NCBI GenBank assembly: GCA_037179515.1
Contig: JAXCGZ010020815.1
Location: forward strand, 112,501 to 176,500
Length of the DNA stretch: 64,000 nt
Source of the DNA: Halocaridina rubra
Lineage: Eukaryota; Arthropoda; Malacostraca; Decapoda; Atyidae
Direction of reading: 5' to 3'
Shown: in pieces, positions 25,901-40,900 of the stretch
Position numbering within the stretch: the first letter of the stretch is position 1
Layout of the letters: each line of letters starts with the position of its first letter
The notes under the pieces: generated by a model
Told to the model about the DNA's origin: nothing
The model's database searches: none
What the model saw: only the letters and a program-made list of their open reading frames with translations
Position numbers and translations under genes: made by a program

Positions 25901-28900
25901 TCTGCTAAGTAATAGGTACCAACACAACATATTTCCCTAATCTTTTGGTCATCTTCATCAGAAGTTAACTAGGTCTCTTCTCCCCTTATCAATGCATCAG
26001 CCTTGTTTTGAGGTTGAAACGAGAGTCACACTCAGTTTTAAACTGAATTTGCATATGAGTTCCCTAGAAATTCCCAAACCTCTCTCTACAATTATTTCTG
26101 CTGCTCCCTTTGTATGCATTCATCTAGCTTTCACTACTACTGATATCATTCAACCATACCCTGCAGCTGAGTGTATTTTAGACTCAGTGGTTTGCAAATC
26201 CCATTTCAAGGTCAATTTGAGGCCTCTTAGCACAGCCTTAGGCTCTGCTACATCAGTATGATTGTAGTTTTTTTTTTTATTAAGCCAGAAAACATCTTCA
26301 ATTACTGAGTTGTTTATTTCCAGGATAACCCCAACAGCTAAGCTACTAGTATCACACCAAAGAAAACCCGATTTTTGCTTGGATACATGCCAATACCCCC
26401 TTCACAGGGCCATCTCTTACTTTCAAATATATCTTTATTCTGAAAAATTATTTCCCCCCCTACTTAATCCTCCTATTTTGACCCATCAGTAGTTTGCTTA
26501 ACATAGCTGCATGCTACACGTAACCATACAGCAAAAGGGTAATGCCCAGCAAAGTTTCCACATACAAAGACTAATTCTGTGTCAAGGAATCTGATATTTC
26601 ATTCCCATAGTGAAATAACAACTCATCACCACTTCATTCCCATAGTGAAATAACAACTCATCACCACAATGTCCAAATCTAAGACCAAATGCTACTCCCC
26701 CTTCCAGAGCTTCTGGAAGTAGATACCTTGCTTTCATCAACAATAATGTCATCTACATAAGAATTTGTTGCATTTTTTGCTTGTTTCCTACTTGCTTAAC
26801 ACAGTCTTCAGAATCTTTGCCATGATACAATGAGCAAAATTTATGCCAAATCCCACCCCTGTTAGAACATAGGTTTTACCCTTACACCCAACCAGTTGAT
26901 ACTACCACATCTTTCCCACCACTTTCAGTTGCAGATATGCTAATTTTAGATCAACAATGGCTAAAGTTTTGTTCATCTGTCTCATCTTCCTTAATGTTTC
27001 ACTACACACGCCTGTAACGTCATCACTTGTATGGCAGTCTACACGATGGTTCAACTCCCAAAAATCCAACACAAGACAAACCTTATTCTTCGTCAGTTGC
27101 TCCACAGCCATCAATGGCAAACTCCATTTTTCACTTTGCCCTTCCAAGGCACCAGGATACTCTCCTCAATCAATCTGTCCACTTCCTTTTCATGTAACTT
27201 CCTTTCCTCCCATTTACTTCTGTCATAACAAGTTTTGGAAACTTTCAACTCTAAAGGTTTCTTATTTTTTCCAAACCATTCAATAATCAAATGTGTTCCA
27301 TCAAATACAGCTCTAAAATCTCTATCTTCAATAATACATACACTGGATCTATATCAGTTCTGCCAAATTGCATTTCTCCCTGTCTGGCTATAACATCCAT
27401 GCCCAACGCCATTTCAGTATGTTCAAGTACATTTTCAGATACATCTTCCTGTACTCATAACATTTGTCCATCAATCTCCAAATCAACATAACTCGTACCT
27501 GTATGTTTTGTTTTTCCATCTGTCAAAAGAAATTATGATATTCTTACTCCCTACAAACATCTTTTAAATGAGAACGAACTATAATAGTTGTACAACCTCT
27601 ATCATTCTGTGCACCAAGTCTCCTTGAACCTTAACACTAATAATAGGTAAAGAGCCTACACTAATTGGAGTCTTTTCTTGAGAAAAGGGGTAACAGCTGA
27701 TGAAACATTCCCCCTTTAGTCGATTCCCTGCTCACACTGGGTGACTATGTGTTCCAACATTTTGCATCTATAGCAAACAATGCCTTTCTCTTTGCAGAAA
27801 ACATCCTTATTTATCTATAACCAAAATATGCCGGTCATTTTTGTGAAACCTAGCCTTATGAGGTCCATTACATAGTAAATGCCTACCCTTGCATACCTTT
27901 CTTTCATCATCTTTTGGCACCCCAAGATCATTTTGGCTAAGTTGGAGCCTTCCTTTGGTGTTACTATAGCAGCCACCCCAGATAACATCATAGATGTCAA
28001 TATTCATGCGTTGGCTATCACGTCACTCATTGACATAGCTAGAAATTGGATTCTTGCTGCTGAGTCATACTTATAGAATCGAGGAATTCTTTCACAAAAG
28101 TTGGTTTGAGTACTTTTTCCAACCCATCTCCAGTAAAGATGGCTAAACCAGCCAAGCAGTTGAGTTCGTTAGCATAAACGTCCACTCGTTCACCATGCAA
28201 AGGCATTTACCAATTTGCCAAAAGCTGTAAAAACTCCATCTGTGAATGCCTCCCTCAGCCTAGATACAACTGATTCAGTATTAGACAGTTCCTGTTTTCC
28301 CACTTCAAAATATAATGCAAGAGTATCACCCTCCAAATATAATTAAATAACTCTTGCCAAATCAATTATTATCCGCAACTTAGCTAAAAGTTTAGCATTC
28401 GCTATGCAAGCTTCCACATTGCCGTCACTCGCTAAAAGCTAGATCATATCACAGGCAAATTTTTTTATTGACATTTCTATACTGCTTAGTCAGCTTATAG
28501 TTACACCTTGTTCCCTTTTTCCGCATTTTTTTAACCGCGAAATTGCAATAACGCCTCCAAAAAATAATAGTAAAAAAATACAAAATTCGCAAATAATGCC
28601 CATGCAAAAAAATTCGAAAAAACTAATTTTTATTTTAGTAAAAAATCGACCATCTCGGAGGCACTTTTCCGCCTTCCTCCTCCTCTTCTACCACTTAATG
28701 CGATCAGATTTTATGAAGAAAATTTTAAAAAAGCATTAACAACAAACAGCAAACATATTTTCAATATAATATCATCGATGAAACAGCGCGCGAGGGTGCA
28801 TCAGTTGATACGGAAGTAGCAAAACGTTTGCCGATAGGGGTTCGTTCTCCGGCATTCTCCTCCTCTTCTACCGCTTAATGCGATCGAATATTACGAAGAA

Positions 28901-31900
28901 AATAGAAAAAAGCATTAAGAACAAACAGCAAACAAATTTTCGATATACAGTAATATCGTCAAGGAAATAGCATGCGAGGGTGCATCAGCTGATACGGAAG
29001 TGTGATAAAGCGTCTTCCGGTAGAGGTTTGTTCTCCCGCATCCTTCTCCTCTTCTACCACTTAATGCGATCAGATATTATGAAGATAATGGAAAAAAAAG
29101 CATTAAGAACAAACAGCAAACATACTTTTGATATAAAATCATCAGGCAAATAGCAGGCGAGGGTGCATAAGCTGATACGGATGTGTGACAAAGCGTTTGC
29201 ATCCTCGTCTACACCGCCACCATCAGTGTTGCCAGAATAGATGAATGAGAGAAATGATAAATATAAAAAATATACATGTAAGCTGGTAAGTTATTTCAAG
29301 TATCTTAAAGATGAAGTACATTTTTATTTAAATTACAGTCCTACCATCTTGTAATTAATATATATCTTAAAATGTACCATACATTTGAAAATATAAACAT
29401 CCGCTTTATCTGGCAACACTGGCCACCATGCACGTCCCAGTGTAAGCCTGTTGCCAACCGCATAATAGAGTGCATTAATTTGTTTACTATACAGTAAATC
29501 TGTATATCTTTTATACTGTACACTATTAGCATGTTAATATAAATAAGTACAGGTCTTTCTGCTTTGTTATGTACTTATAAAATATGTTCTACTTATCTTA
29601 TATCTTTGGCATAGTGTGTCTATGGAGGGTTGTGGAATGAGCTATGCCCTTTAACATTGTTTCCTATGGAAAATGACTCATTTTTTCACGCGATTTTCCA
29701 TTTACCCGTCACTGCTGAGAACCTATCTCCGTGTTATTCTGAGAACTAAGTATATACAGATCTTGACTTACTATTTGAGTAAGTCAAAATCCTGTTGTCT
29801 GGTACAGAAATCAAATTACAACAATAACTAACCCAACTCAACATGTGAACAGGACTCAGTTTGACTGAACACTACAAAATACGATGAATCTCTACACAGC
29901 AATTAACGACAACGTAATTCTATGCACTCTGAACACCGACTGACCATCCCACGCCACAAGCATTATCTCTCATAAACATGATCAGCAGGTTTTCCACCCA
30001 AACTACATCATTATGAGGCACAGCTCTCATTAACTCACATAACACTCCTAAATTTATAATTGCTTCATACTAATTAAAGCAGATCAGATTGGATACATTA
30101 TGAAATTGTTAGGTTTCTTCAACTGAAACACTGTAAAATATATAAATAATGCAGAAAATATAAATAGCCATGAATCATACAATCATCAATGTGTAACAAT
30201 TCAAAGAGGAAAAATTGGTTTTGATTAACCCACTCTTTTCTGAAATTTATAAAGTACCCTGCTAATTTGGTCAAAAAAGTTTACTCATATTTATAATAAT
30301 GACCAAAAAAAATTAAATTCCACTAATTGCATATAATAAAGCTCAGAAAACAGTAATTTTTCAGATATCTAGAGAAATCTTTAAAAGTCCTCAGAAACAT
30401 TTATAGAAATGTTAGAGGATAAGAAATTAGAGAATATAAAATTATCTATACTACAGCCCTGCACTTAAAGAGCATACTATTGTAATTACCTTCTGAAAAC
30501 TTTTACAAAGGAATTTTATATCTATAAAATAACTTTACGTTTACAGTTTGGACTTGTCTGCAGATGGGAATATCTACGAGCTACATATCAGAGTATTTAT
30601 ATGTTTGGTATATTCGTTGGTGCTGGCATCAATGGCTACATGGCTGATAAGTATGTGTCTGTGTGATTTATATGAAGAAAAGTAAGATTAAATGCATTAT
30701 CTGCCTCATGTTTCTTTTTGATGATCCGTTTGCAGTGTCTGTCAGTAATAATTGACCATTTACAAAGCAAAATACACACTTTCCCAGTCATTAACATTAA
30801 ACCAATTAATAAAGACACAACTTGAACTAAATCAGTTATAAAAATTAAAACATGATGAATTTCATAACAATGCATCATATTAGGCTGAAAATTACTTTGA
30901 GAATAAGAATCTTTGTTTATGCAAAATTAGAAACAATCTTTCATTCTACAGATATGGTAGAAAAAGAATGATTACAATCAGTTCGATTTTGTATTCTGTC
31001 ATCGCTATTGGATCTGCCTGGTTGCCTACCATTTCAACAGTCTTAGTAGCAAGGTTTTTCTTAGGGACTATGCATCCAACGTCCCTCCAAACAGGATTTA
31101 TTTTAGGTAATATTCAATTACAGCATACTAATCTTGATGACAATATAGCCTGGCAAATATCACAATATTCCTTCTGTATACTATTATGCTTTTAGATATG
31201 GAATAGTGAGAAGTAAGTATAATGCAAACATTGAATTACAGAGTGTCAACATACTGGAAAACATTACTAGGAAATGATTCTGAGGTATCCTGACTTTCAT
31301 ATTTTAAATATAATGATACTATGACCACATTTTTAACTGCTGTCTAGCAAAAATACATTCAATGTGTATTTAATTGTTTGACCTCACGAAAATTTTTCCA
31401 TTAATGGCCATTCATTTTAGATTGGACAATTTTCAATGTTACTAACAATGGCTTGTGTAGGGAATGCAGATTTAATATTATATTTTGTAACTTGTAATGG
31501 TCAACTTTTTGTTGACGGAGATCTTATAATAAGAAATACTGTAGCAACGTTTTTCACTATAATTTGTTTATCACATCAATAGCTATGGAAGTTACTGAGC
31601 CCAAGAGGAGAACAGCTGTTGGCATTGTGCAGTTTTTGTCATGGGCAATTGCTACAATACTATGGGGTGCCTGGGCATATCTCATAAGGGACTGGCGTTG
31701 GCTCCAGCTAGCTGTTTCTCTTCCTTGTTTGTTGTTTGTAATATCCCTTTGGTAAGTACAATGGATTTTTTACTTTCCTGCTGTATTTTTATTACTATTA
31801 ATCATTTCTGTTTTATACTGTATTTTTCAAATTAATACTATATCATTATTCACATAAATCTTATTTGCTTCCCATGTGCTTATGCTATATAAATCAGAAA

Positions 31901-34900
31901 AATTACTGTTCAGTGAAAAATATTCTGCCACGACAGGATAATTGATGAATCACCCAGATGGTTAATTGTTGCTGGGAGACATGAAGAAGCAATCAGGGTC
32001 TTGGAGAGAGCAGCATATTGGAACAAGGCTGAGTTGCCACCAAGAGATAAACTTCTAACCTTAATGAAAGACATACACAACAGGGTAACAAACATCAAGA
32101 ATACTGCAATATAGCGATGAGCATGCATAATACACTATATTGCAAGACTGATTGATTTGCTAAATGACAACTGGTGTTTTTTAAATATTTTAATTTCTCC
32201 TATCAAGATCAGCAGATGACCGTAATCAAAGCAAGAAAAAAAACAATAAAAAGCACATTTGTTTGTAGCTCTTTAATTGTGATATGAATTACATATAGCT
32301 ATAACAAGTCCATCACATTTACATATGCATAATATAGTAATAGTAACTACATTACATAGATATGGATACCTTGACCAATTAGTGCAATGTGATGTACACA
32401 AAGAAAATCTATATCATGTGACTCTCCTTGATAGGGTTAAATCTAAGGCAATCAGACTCATCAACAACCCTTCTCGTACTTCTACTCTGGATTCTCTTTC
32501 TCTTTGCCGTAAGGTATCATCCCTTTTTCTTTTGTATCGTTTCTGCTTCCAGCGCTGCTCTGATGAGTTGGTGAGTTGCATCCCTCCCCTACTGCCAAGG
32601 TGGCGTAACATTCGATAAGCAGCCTCGTCTCATGGATACTGCGTGGAGATTTGAAGCTCCTCCAGATTCTGGAACTCTCCTCCTACTGTCTTTCCTAATT
32701 CATATGAGCTATCTTCCTTCAAAAAGTGGATCTATCGTTATCTCAGGGCCTAATCCTGCCATTTCTCTAGGTCCTAAATACTTTTCCTATTCTTCCAGCC
32801 TGTCCTTTTCCTACAGTTTATCATTCCCTTATTTCTGCCATGTCCTTAAGCTTCTACTTTTTCTTTAGTCTTAATATTTTCATGGTGCCCAGGCCTGATG
32901 AGGGCAGCTTTCTGGCCTGTCCCGGTGTCACACTCTTAAAAAAAATCATACTTCAAAGGTAATCTGACACAGTGAAGTTCAGCTTAATGATTATTATTCT
33001 AAGTCAAAAACTAAATTACTTGTACTGTACTGCATTATGAAAATATATGGCCATGTTTGTGATATTTTGACGTACTTTCGTTTTCAGTTCTTGTATGTTA
33101 GGACAATATCCTTTACTAAGAGTAAAGATTCTAGTAAAATTGCAATTCTGTAATTCCAAAGCTGAATTAAGTATGGTAGGTCTTTTGATAAGAGGAAAGA
33201 TGCATGTAAAACTGTAATTCTGTAATTCCAAAGCTAATTTAAGTATGGTAGTTTTAAAGAAGCCACTTAAAGCTATTCTAATTAAGTCTTTGGAATTTCA
33301 GCTTTGTAATTATGGTGCATGTTTATTAGTAGTAGATGATCAGGTCTAACAATACATAAGGGTTGAAAAGTAAAAGACATCATTCTATCACACAAATGGC
33401 AGTCTTCACTCCTAAGGTATGTCACTTTGTTCCAGGTTTGACTCAAGATAACAGACATTAAGTTGAACTTCAATATGTCAAATAAACTTTGATGTAATTA
33501 TATATCTTTTCCAGTTAAGGGCAAGTGATAAAAATGAAGAAACTCCTACCCTTAGTAAGAGAATGAAGATGATGTCGCAGAGTGCCACCATTCTACTAAG
33601 GTATTTAATATGGATTATAATCTTTCTTAAAAAGGAAACAGGTTTCAGAATAATCAACTTATTAATTACTTTCCATGGTTACCAAATGTAACAGGCAATA
33701 TAGGGGGCCTGACACTTAATCACCACCATCTTCCTCGTTTCACAATTTCATCATCAAAATATTAAGGACAAAGGCAAATAAATACCCAACTGTTTCATCA
33801 TTTTGCAAAATGCTGTCAATACATGGCACTAATGGCATATGACATCATGGACTAAGCGATCTGTGCAAATTCATTGTTGTTTTTCTACTGCCAATATTGG
33901 TTTGCTATTCTCCTCCAATTATGGGCCGTTATGCCTTTTTTCAGGTGCATTTTGAATTAGATATGGCAAATAAAGGAAGCATTATTCATAAACATGTTGT
34001 GTAAAAGCTTGAGAAGAAGATGGACATAATTCAGCATAGTAATAACAAAGAACGTGCTGTTGATATTGCCTGCTTTATGTGAGTGCCCCCACAACTATCT
34101 GCAATTGATGATTCGGTTTTACGTCTCGAACTCCCTTTTCTACTAAGGGCTAAGACGGTTGCCTTCTTGCGAAGGACTTGTTTTGGCAAATGTAATCGTT
34201 ACCCTGAGTGTATGCCCTTACTAACCTCAGTCTGTGACGGGAAGCGAACCCTCGACCTGCCGACACAGAGTCGCGGATGCTACCATTTAGCCACGGCGCA
34301 TTACTATACGTGCTGCTGCTATAGAAAAAACCTCAACTGATGCCACAGCATTCTGGAATTCACTTAACTCGTTCTAAAAGTGATTGGATAGTGAAACTGG
34401 AGAGATTTCTGTTGGTGTGGATTGAAGATTTAAGTAGTCGCAACACTCCTATGATCTTCGCCATTGTACAAGAGAAGGCTCAGAGTCTTTACAAAACTCT
34501 TAAGGGGGAGATGGTAGAGGAGGCAGAGAAAAATAGAAGAGAAACCCATTAAGACTACTTGTGGATGGTTCCACTGTTTTCAGAAACGTCATGGCCCTAA
34601 AAAATATTAAAGTTCCAGGTGAGTCTGCAAGCGCTGACATGAAAACAGCAGAGTGTTTTCCTGACGATCTCCTGGATATTCTTAGAGAAAAAGGTTATGA
34701 TCTTCACCAGGTATTTAATGTAGACAAAAGAGAGCCTTATTTCAGGAGAATAATCATCATCATGTATATTGCATTTGGATATAAACCAGCCTGGGAATAA
34801 AATGTCGAAGAAGTTAGTAACTTTACTTGTAGGAGGCAATGCCAATGGTGACAAAACTCAGAACTTGGTACATCACAGTGCTAACCTTAGGGCCTTAGAA

Positions 34901-37900
34901 AATGTTGTCAAGTCGCCCTTACCAGTGCTTTGGAAGAGCAATAAGAAAGCTTGGATGAAACATACTATATTTTGTAAATGGTTGTGGAGTATATTGTGCT
35001 TGAATTTAAAAAATACTGCCGTGTAAATAAACAAGGTTTTAAGATTCTGCTGTTACTAGATACTGCAGATTCCCATTAAATTGACTTTGAAGCCCTGTTT
35101 CCTTACATTAAAATTGCTTTCATGCCTCCCAACACATCGTCTGTTATGCAACCATTGGATCAGAATGTAATCACTATCTTTAAAGCTCATTACCTTCATA
35201 GAACATTCAAGAAACTGATCCATGAAACTGAGGAGGAAAATAAACCAATGGTAGATGAGTTTTGGAAAAATTTTGATATTTTGAAAGCTATTACATAATT
35301 GAAGAGGCTTGGAATGATATTTTAACCCGCTTTATTATCGCAGCCTGCTCTAAAGTGTTACCCAAGGATTTTTAGTCATATGAAGGATTTTCAGACGGAA
35401 AAAGCAGTGTGAAAAGAAATTGTGCAGTTCGCGACAATCTAGGCTTTGATGAAGTTGACGAAGAAAACGTTGGCGAAGTGCTTGAATCAACAGATGTACC
35501 TTTGACAAACGAAGACTTTCTAGAGTGAGACGAAGAAGAAAGATTGGAGACTTTACATAAAGGAGAATAAGAGGAAGAAAGGGGTCTGGCTGCTGCTGGG
35601 ATTAAAGGGTCTTTGGATTTGATCTACTCTGGCTTAAATTTACTTTTAGAAAATGACTATTTCCCTGACTGAGTCCAAACTGTTCTCAGAAAAACAAAAA
35701 ATGTATTGGCTCCTTATCATGAAAGTCTGCGCCAGAAATAGGCAAAAAGAAAACAAACAATAACAGACTCATTCTTCAAGAATCCAATTCTTGATGATCC
35801 CGCCACACCATCAGCCTCCTCCGCTCCATCAACCTCCTCCTCTCTTCCATCCTCCTCCTTTGCTTAGCTACCCTCTCACCCCCCAACAATCATCTGCTAC
35901 CTATGCGCGCAGAAGCATCGCTGTTGTCAGGTACATATACTACGTCTGTTCCCTTAATTATATTCTTAAATCATTTCATTTTCGTTTCCTCTTCCTTTTC
36001 TAATTTACATTTAGACAAATTATGTATAACTACTCACTTTAGAGGTTTATAATCAAAATAATACGTAGATGTATGATGGGCAGTCCCTATGAGACCTATT
36101 TCAATTAAATCTCACAGGAAATATAGTTTTGTAGTTCGTCGTTTCGTTATTAGTCGTGTTTTCATACTCCCAATTAGTGAGTAACAGGGACCCCTGTACG
36201 GGAGGTCCTTGGTATACATTGTCCTTAAGTTACAATCTTTCGTGGCTACGATGCATCTCCCATAAATTATTTTTCTTCTTTTTTGATAATTTTTGGTCTG
36301 TATTATGTCTCCCAAGTGTACAGCAGTTTCTCCTGATGTAGTGCTTCGAAGAAAATGAGAGGCATGAACATGGAAATGAAATTAGAAATAGTGAAATGCA
36401 TGGAAAAGCAAGAAAATTTACTACTGCATTAGCTTAGGTGGGTGACATAGGTGCTTATTTTAAGTGTGTTCCAACTTATGCTGACAATCGGGTTACATCA
36501 TGTTTCAGGAACGGAACTCTATCGTAACTCAAGGACCCCCTGTATATGTACCTGAGAACTTAAACAAAAATATAAAGTAATATTAAATTACTTTACAGTA
36601 TATCCTAGCTTCACAAACAATCACTAAAGATCAAGGAATTTTTATAATTTCAGCCATTTGAATTAAAAAATTTATTTTAAATTCCAACATGTTATAGCTA
36701 CATTAGCTATTAGTAATGCAAATAATATACTTGCTTCTCAAATATTTACTAAATAAGGAATGTGATTAATGTTACATATCTACATTTTTCTTTGATACAG
36801 AACACCAAAGCTCCGGATAATAACCCTTGTGATGAACATAGATTATTTTGTTGTTGCCATGGTGTATTTCGGCCTAAATCTCAGCAGTGGCTCTTTCAGA
36901 GTGGATCCATTTCTCTATATGGTTATTGCAGGCATTGTTGAGGTACCTTCCAACACAGTGACTATCCCAGTTGTTGAAAAATATGGCCGTAAAGTTCCCA
37001 TGATGCTATTTTACTTCATCACTGGTGTATCTTTGCTCTTGCAGCCCTTAATACCTGAGGGTATGTTACTGTTCTTCAAACCGTTGATCTATTGATGTAT
37101 TCTAGGAAAAAATTATATTATAATATCTACATTACTATATCTTGATGTGGCAAAGTAGAATGACTACCTATTAATAAATTTTCATTTCTTAATACAAGCA
37201 ATGGCATACCATAAAATGTGGGTACAAATCAACATTTAAAGCCTAAAATACATTTTGCCAAAGTAGACGTCGACTTATCTGGTAGGGATAAAGAATGAAG
37301 CATAATCATTGAGTGATAAACAAGATGGGCAGACTTCTAACAATCAGTGTACAGTACACTTACAGCAATTCCAGCAACATGTCAGCAATATTTCCAATTG
37401 AAAGTTGCATTTAGGGAATGCATTTAATGTATTAACAAAGGTATTTATAAAATAATAATACTTATATAAAAGTTAGTGGTGAATATTAATGCAACAGCGC
37501 ACACTATTTAAAAAAGGAGATATGCTGACACGAATATCGACTGTACTGACAATGAATCCAAGTGGCCAGTCAGATGACTATATGTTTACTATACAAATAC
37601 AGTACTGTACACCTCTCGACGTGTCTTTTAGGTTTGTTTGTTAAACACTGCATATTAAAAGAATTACAGTTAGTGTCTCATTACAAATGGTGTGACCTTT
37701 CACTACAGGTTATCATATACTGTACTGTACTCTAACTTCAAATGGGCCTAAGTATTGGCCCATCGGTAGCCTTTCATATAAAGGTGGGTCAACCAACACC
37801 ATAGGTATAGCTTTAATTTGTATGCTGAAGCTGAAAATTATGAGGCCGACTTCAACGTAATGTCGACTTCTATGCCACAATTTACGGTTTTTTCATTATT

Positions 37901-40900
37901 TAAGATAAAGAAATCTCAATATGGCAATATGAAAAGAAACTACACTCTAACTGTAGAGGAAAAACAAGGCACCATTTAGGAAAAAAAAACATACCATCTG
38001 GGACAACCTGTAACTCTTATACTACAGATTAAAATGTAATCATGAAAGGAAGACAATGACTACTATCTGCTGCTATCTCTATATCTAAAATTAAAACTGA
38101 CATCTTCCCTAAGAGTACGTACTTCAATGTTTTTCATATACTGTATTGTAGTGAAATTAAATCTTCACATATTATCCTGAAACAGTTAACGGAACACAAT
38201 AGATATATTATACACTTTTTTTTATGATTGCAACAACAGGACAGGCAAAAAATAAATAAATAAATCTGCCCTCATCGGGCCTGGGAACGAAGAAAACAAA
38301 AAGTAAAGAGAAACTGAGATGGCATGTGCTGTGACTTGTCTGATGTGAGGGGATAGTAAGAGAAGTGTAATGAATATCCAAGAATATTCGGTATATGGAT
38401 ATTGAAAAAATTATCAAATGCTAAAATCAATTTGGCTTTAATACACTACATAAACAGCACAATATACAATTTGGCATAACAATAAAAAAAAAAAAAAAAT
38501 TTAATTGCTTCTAATTAGAGAGTAATGTACAAAAAATATCATCTGACTATCAGAATTTGGAATTCTGTAATGTCTTTTTCATAAATATTGCATTCTGCCT
38601 TTGTGAACTGGATAGCACAACAAATAAAACAAAGACTTTATTAACTGAAATAATACCTGTGTTAATCTCTCTTATTACAATAATTAATTCATAATCAATC
38701 TTATGCAAGCCATATCTTATGAGAAGAATCAAGCCAATGCCAAAACAGGCAGTAATAATTATTATAATATTTAGGTAGTATATCAATTGTTGTGAGATAA
38801 TTTGACTTATTTCATTTCAATTATGATCTTCAACTGTACAGAGTACCATGAATTCATTATTACTTTGCAGATTATAACTGGCTCTCAATAACAGTGGTAA
38901 TGATTGGAAAATTAAGTATATCCGTTGCTTTCCAAATTGTGTTCCTATATGCCTCTGAACTTTTCCCAACCGAAGTTAGAACACGTGGAGCTGGATCTGC
39001 CATGATGTCTTCAAGGGCTGGGGCAATGGTGTCACCTTACCTCATGAGTTCCTTAGTAAGTTTATATAAATCAATTTTGTCTTAACATTTACCAATATAA
39101 AGAAATCAAAATGACACATAAAATATATTCAGTACTTTTTCCATTCAGCATATAACTTCATCCTATGAATGTAAGTGTAAGAATCTGAATTTGTGTAACA
39201 CAAATTCAGCACTGAAGTACTATATAAGGTATGACACTCTTCAATCATTCGCATACTTCCAGGGTTCCCTGTATCCATGGACAATTCCAGTTGTGTTTGG
39301 TTTGGCAGCTATCATTGCTAGTTTAGCTCCTCTGCCCCTAAAGGACACTTTAGATGCAGTGCTTCCCGACACTATTGCTGATTTGGAGAGTAACAACACC
39401 AATTTTGATAGGTAAGCTCTAAAATGGTAGATGAAGTCCAGTATAAAGGCAGATATTGTCAATGTAGGAGATAACTTCCGAACCAAATAGTGAAACTTTA
39501 TAGTATGCTTCCCAATACTCATCTCTATCCTGCTAGATTTATGGGGAAAAAAAAAGTGTATAAACCCTATTCCCATGTCACTTTTCCTTTCTTCATTTCA
39601 TATGCAAGGAATAAGAGTAAGAAATATCTTCCACAAATATGAATAATTCTATTATCGGATACGACAAACTTTGGGGTAAAGCCCAATATTTATACTAAAA
39701 CTATAATATGAAAACCTTAAGGAGGACGAACTTTTCATGGCTTTACAGATATCCTGCAAAATATTAGCCCCTTCAGTGTGGATCTCTTCATTTAATGAGC
39801 GTATAAGCATGTGGCAGATCACATGATCAAGGCATCTGGTCAATATGGTATCCCTGCAAGGTTCTTTAAGGAGTTTGCAGATGAACTGGCTCCCGTGCTT
39901 TGCCGTCTTTTTCGCCTCATTTTGTCAACCAGCATCTATCCTTCATCTTGGAAGCATGCTCTAGATCAATCTGTTCCTAAGATGGGTGACTGCTCTATTA
40001 CTTCAAACTACCAACCTATTGCCCTAACCTCAGCTATGGCTAAAGTTTTCAAAACTTTGCTCAATGCTCACTGTTTGAAACGTCTTGAATCTAACTCACT
40101 TATTTCCGATCACCAGTACGGCTTCTGCACGGCAAGATCCACTGGTGACCTCCTCTCCTATCTTACTCATGTATGGTCACCTTCTCTGAGGAGCTATGGG
40201 GAATCCTTTGTCGTTGCCCTTGACATCTCCAAGGCTTTTGACAGTCTGGCATAAAGCTCTTGTACAAAAATGCAAATAAATGTTTGTTTGTTTGCTTATG
40301 GCTTTACCCCTTCTCTCTGTTCTCTCATTTCCAGTTTTCTTTCTGACTGCTTCATGTCTGTGGTTGTTGATGATGAAACATCTATGATTTTCTTCAGTCC
40401 CCATCTTCCTCTCTTCTTTAAGCCTTTACCAACGATTCAACCCTTCATTTTACCTCAGCCTTTTCTTCACGATCTTCATCTGCTACTCGTAATCAGTCTC
40501 GTATCACTCTTTCTTCTATTCTCAACTCCAATTTGCAGGGGGTATCTGAGTGGGGCACCCAAAATTTAGTTAAATTTAATACCTCCAAGACACAGTTTCT
40601 TTCTATCTCTTTATCTTCTTCCCATCCTGATAACCCTATTGTCTTTGAAACAAACGAAAATTACTCCCTTAATTCTATAGACATAATAGGAATCTATTTA
40701 ACCTCTAACTTGTCTTGGAGGAATTGCATAATCCAAATTTCTAAGTCTGCATACAAAATATTGGGGGTTCAGTTTCATTTCGTCATTACTTTAACTCTTT
40801 ACAGTTACCTAAAATCTATAAAAGTCTTATCTGTCCCTGCTTAGAATACTGCTCGCACATCTAGGGTGCTTCTTCTTATACTTATCTCCTTGATAGGGTT

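Noticed and set aside
31564..31582. Upstream extension LFITSI of transporter exon 6
   Set aside because: In frame with the exon but excluded by the phase of exon 5; only the acceptor ending at 31582 fits and restores the conserved AMEV sequence.
35791..36003. Proline-rich small protein (MMIPPHHQPPP type)
   Set aside because: Low-complexity C-rich sequence at the 3' end of a Tigger pseudogene; no start or splice support.
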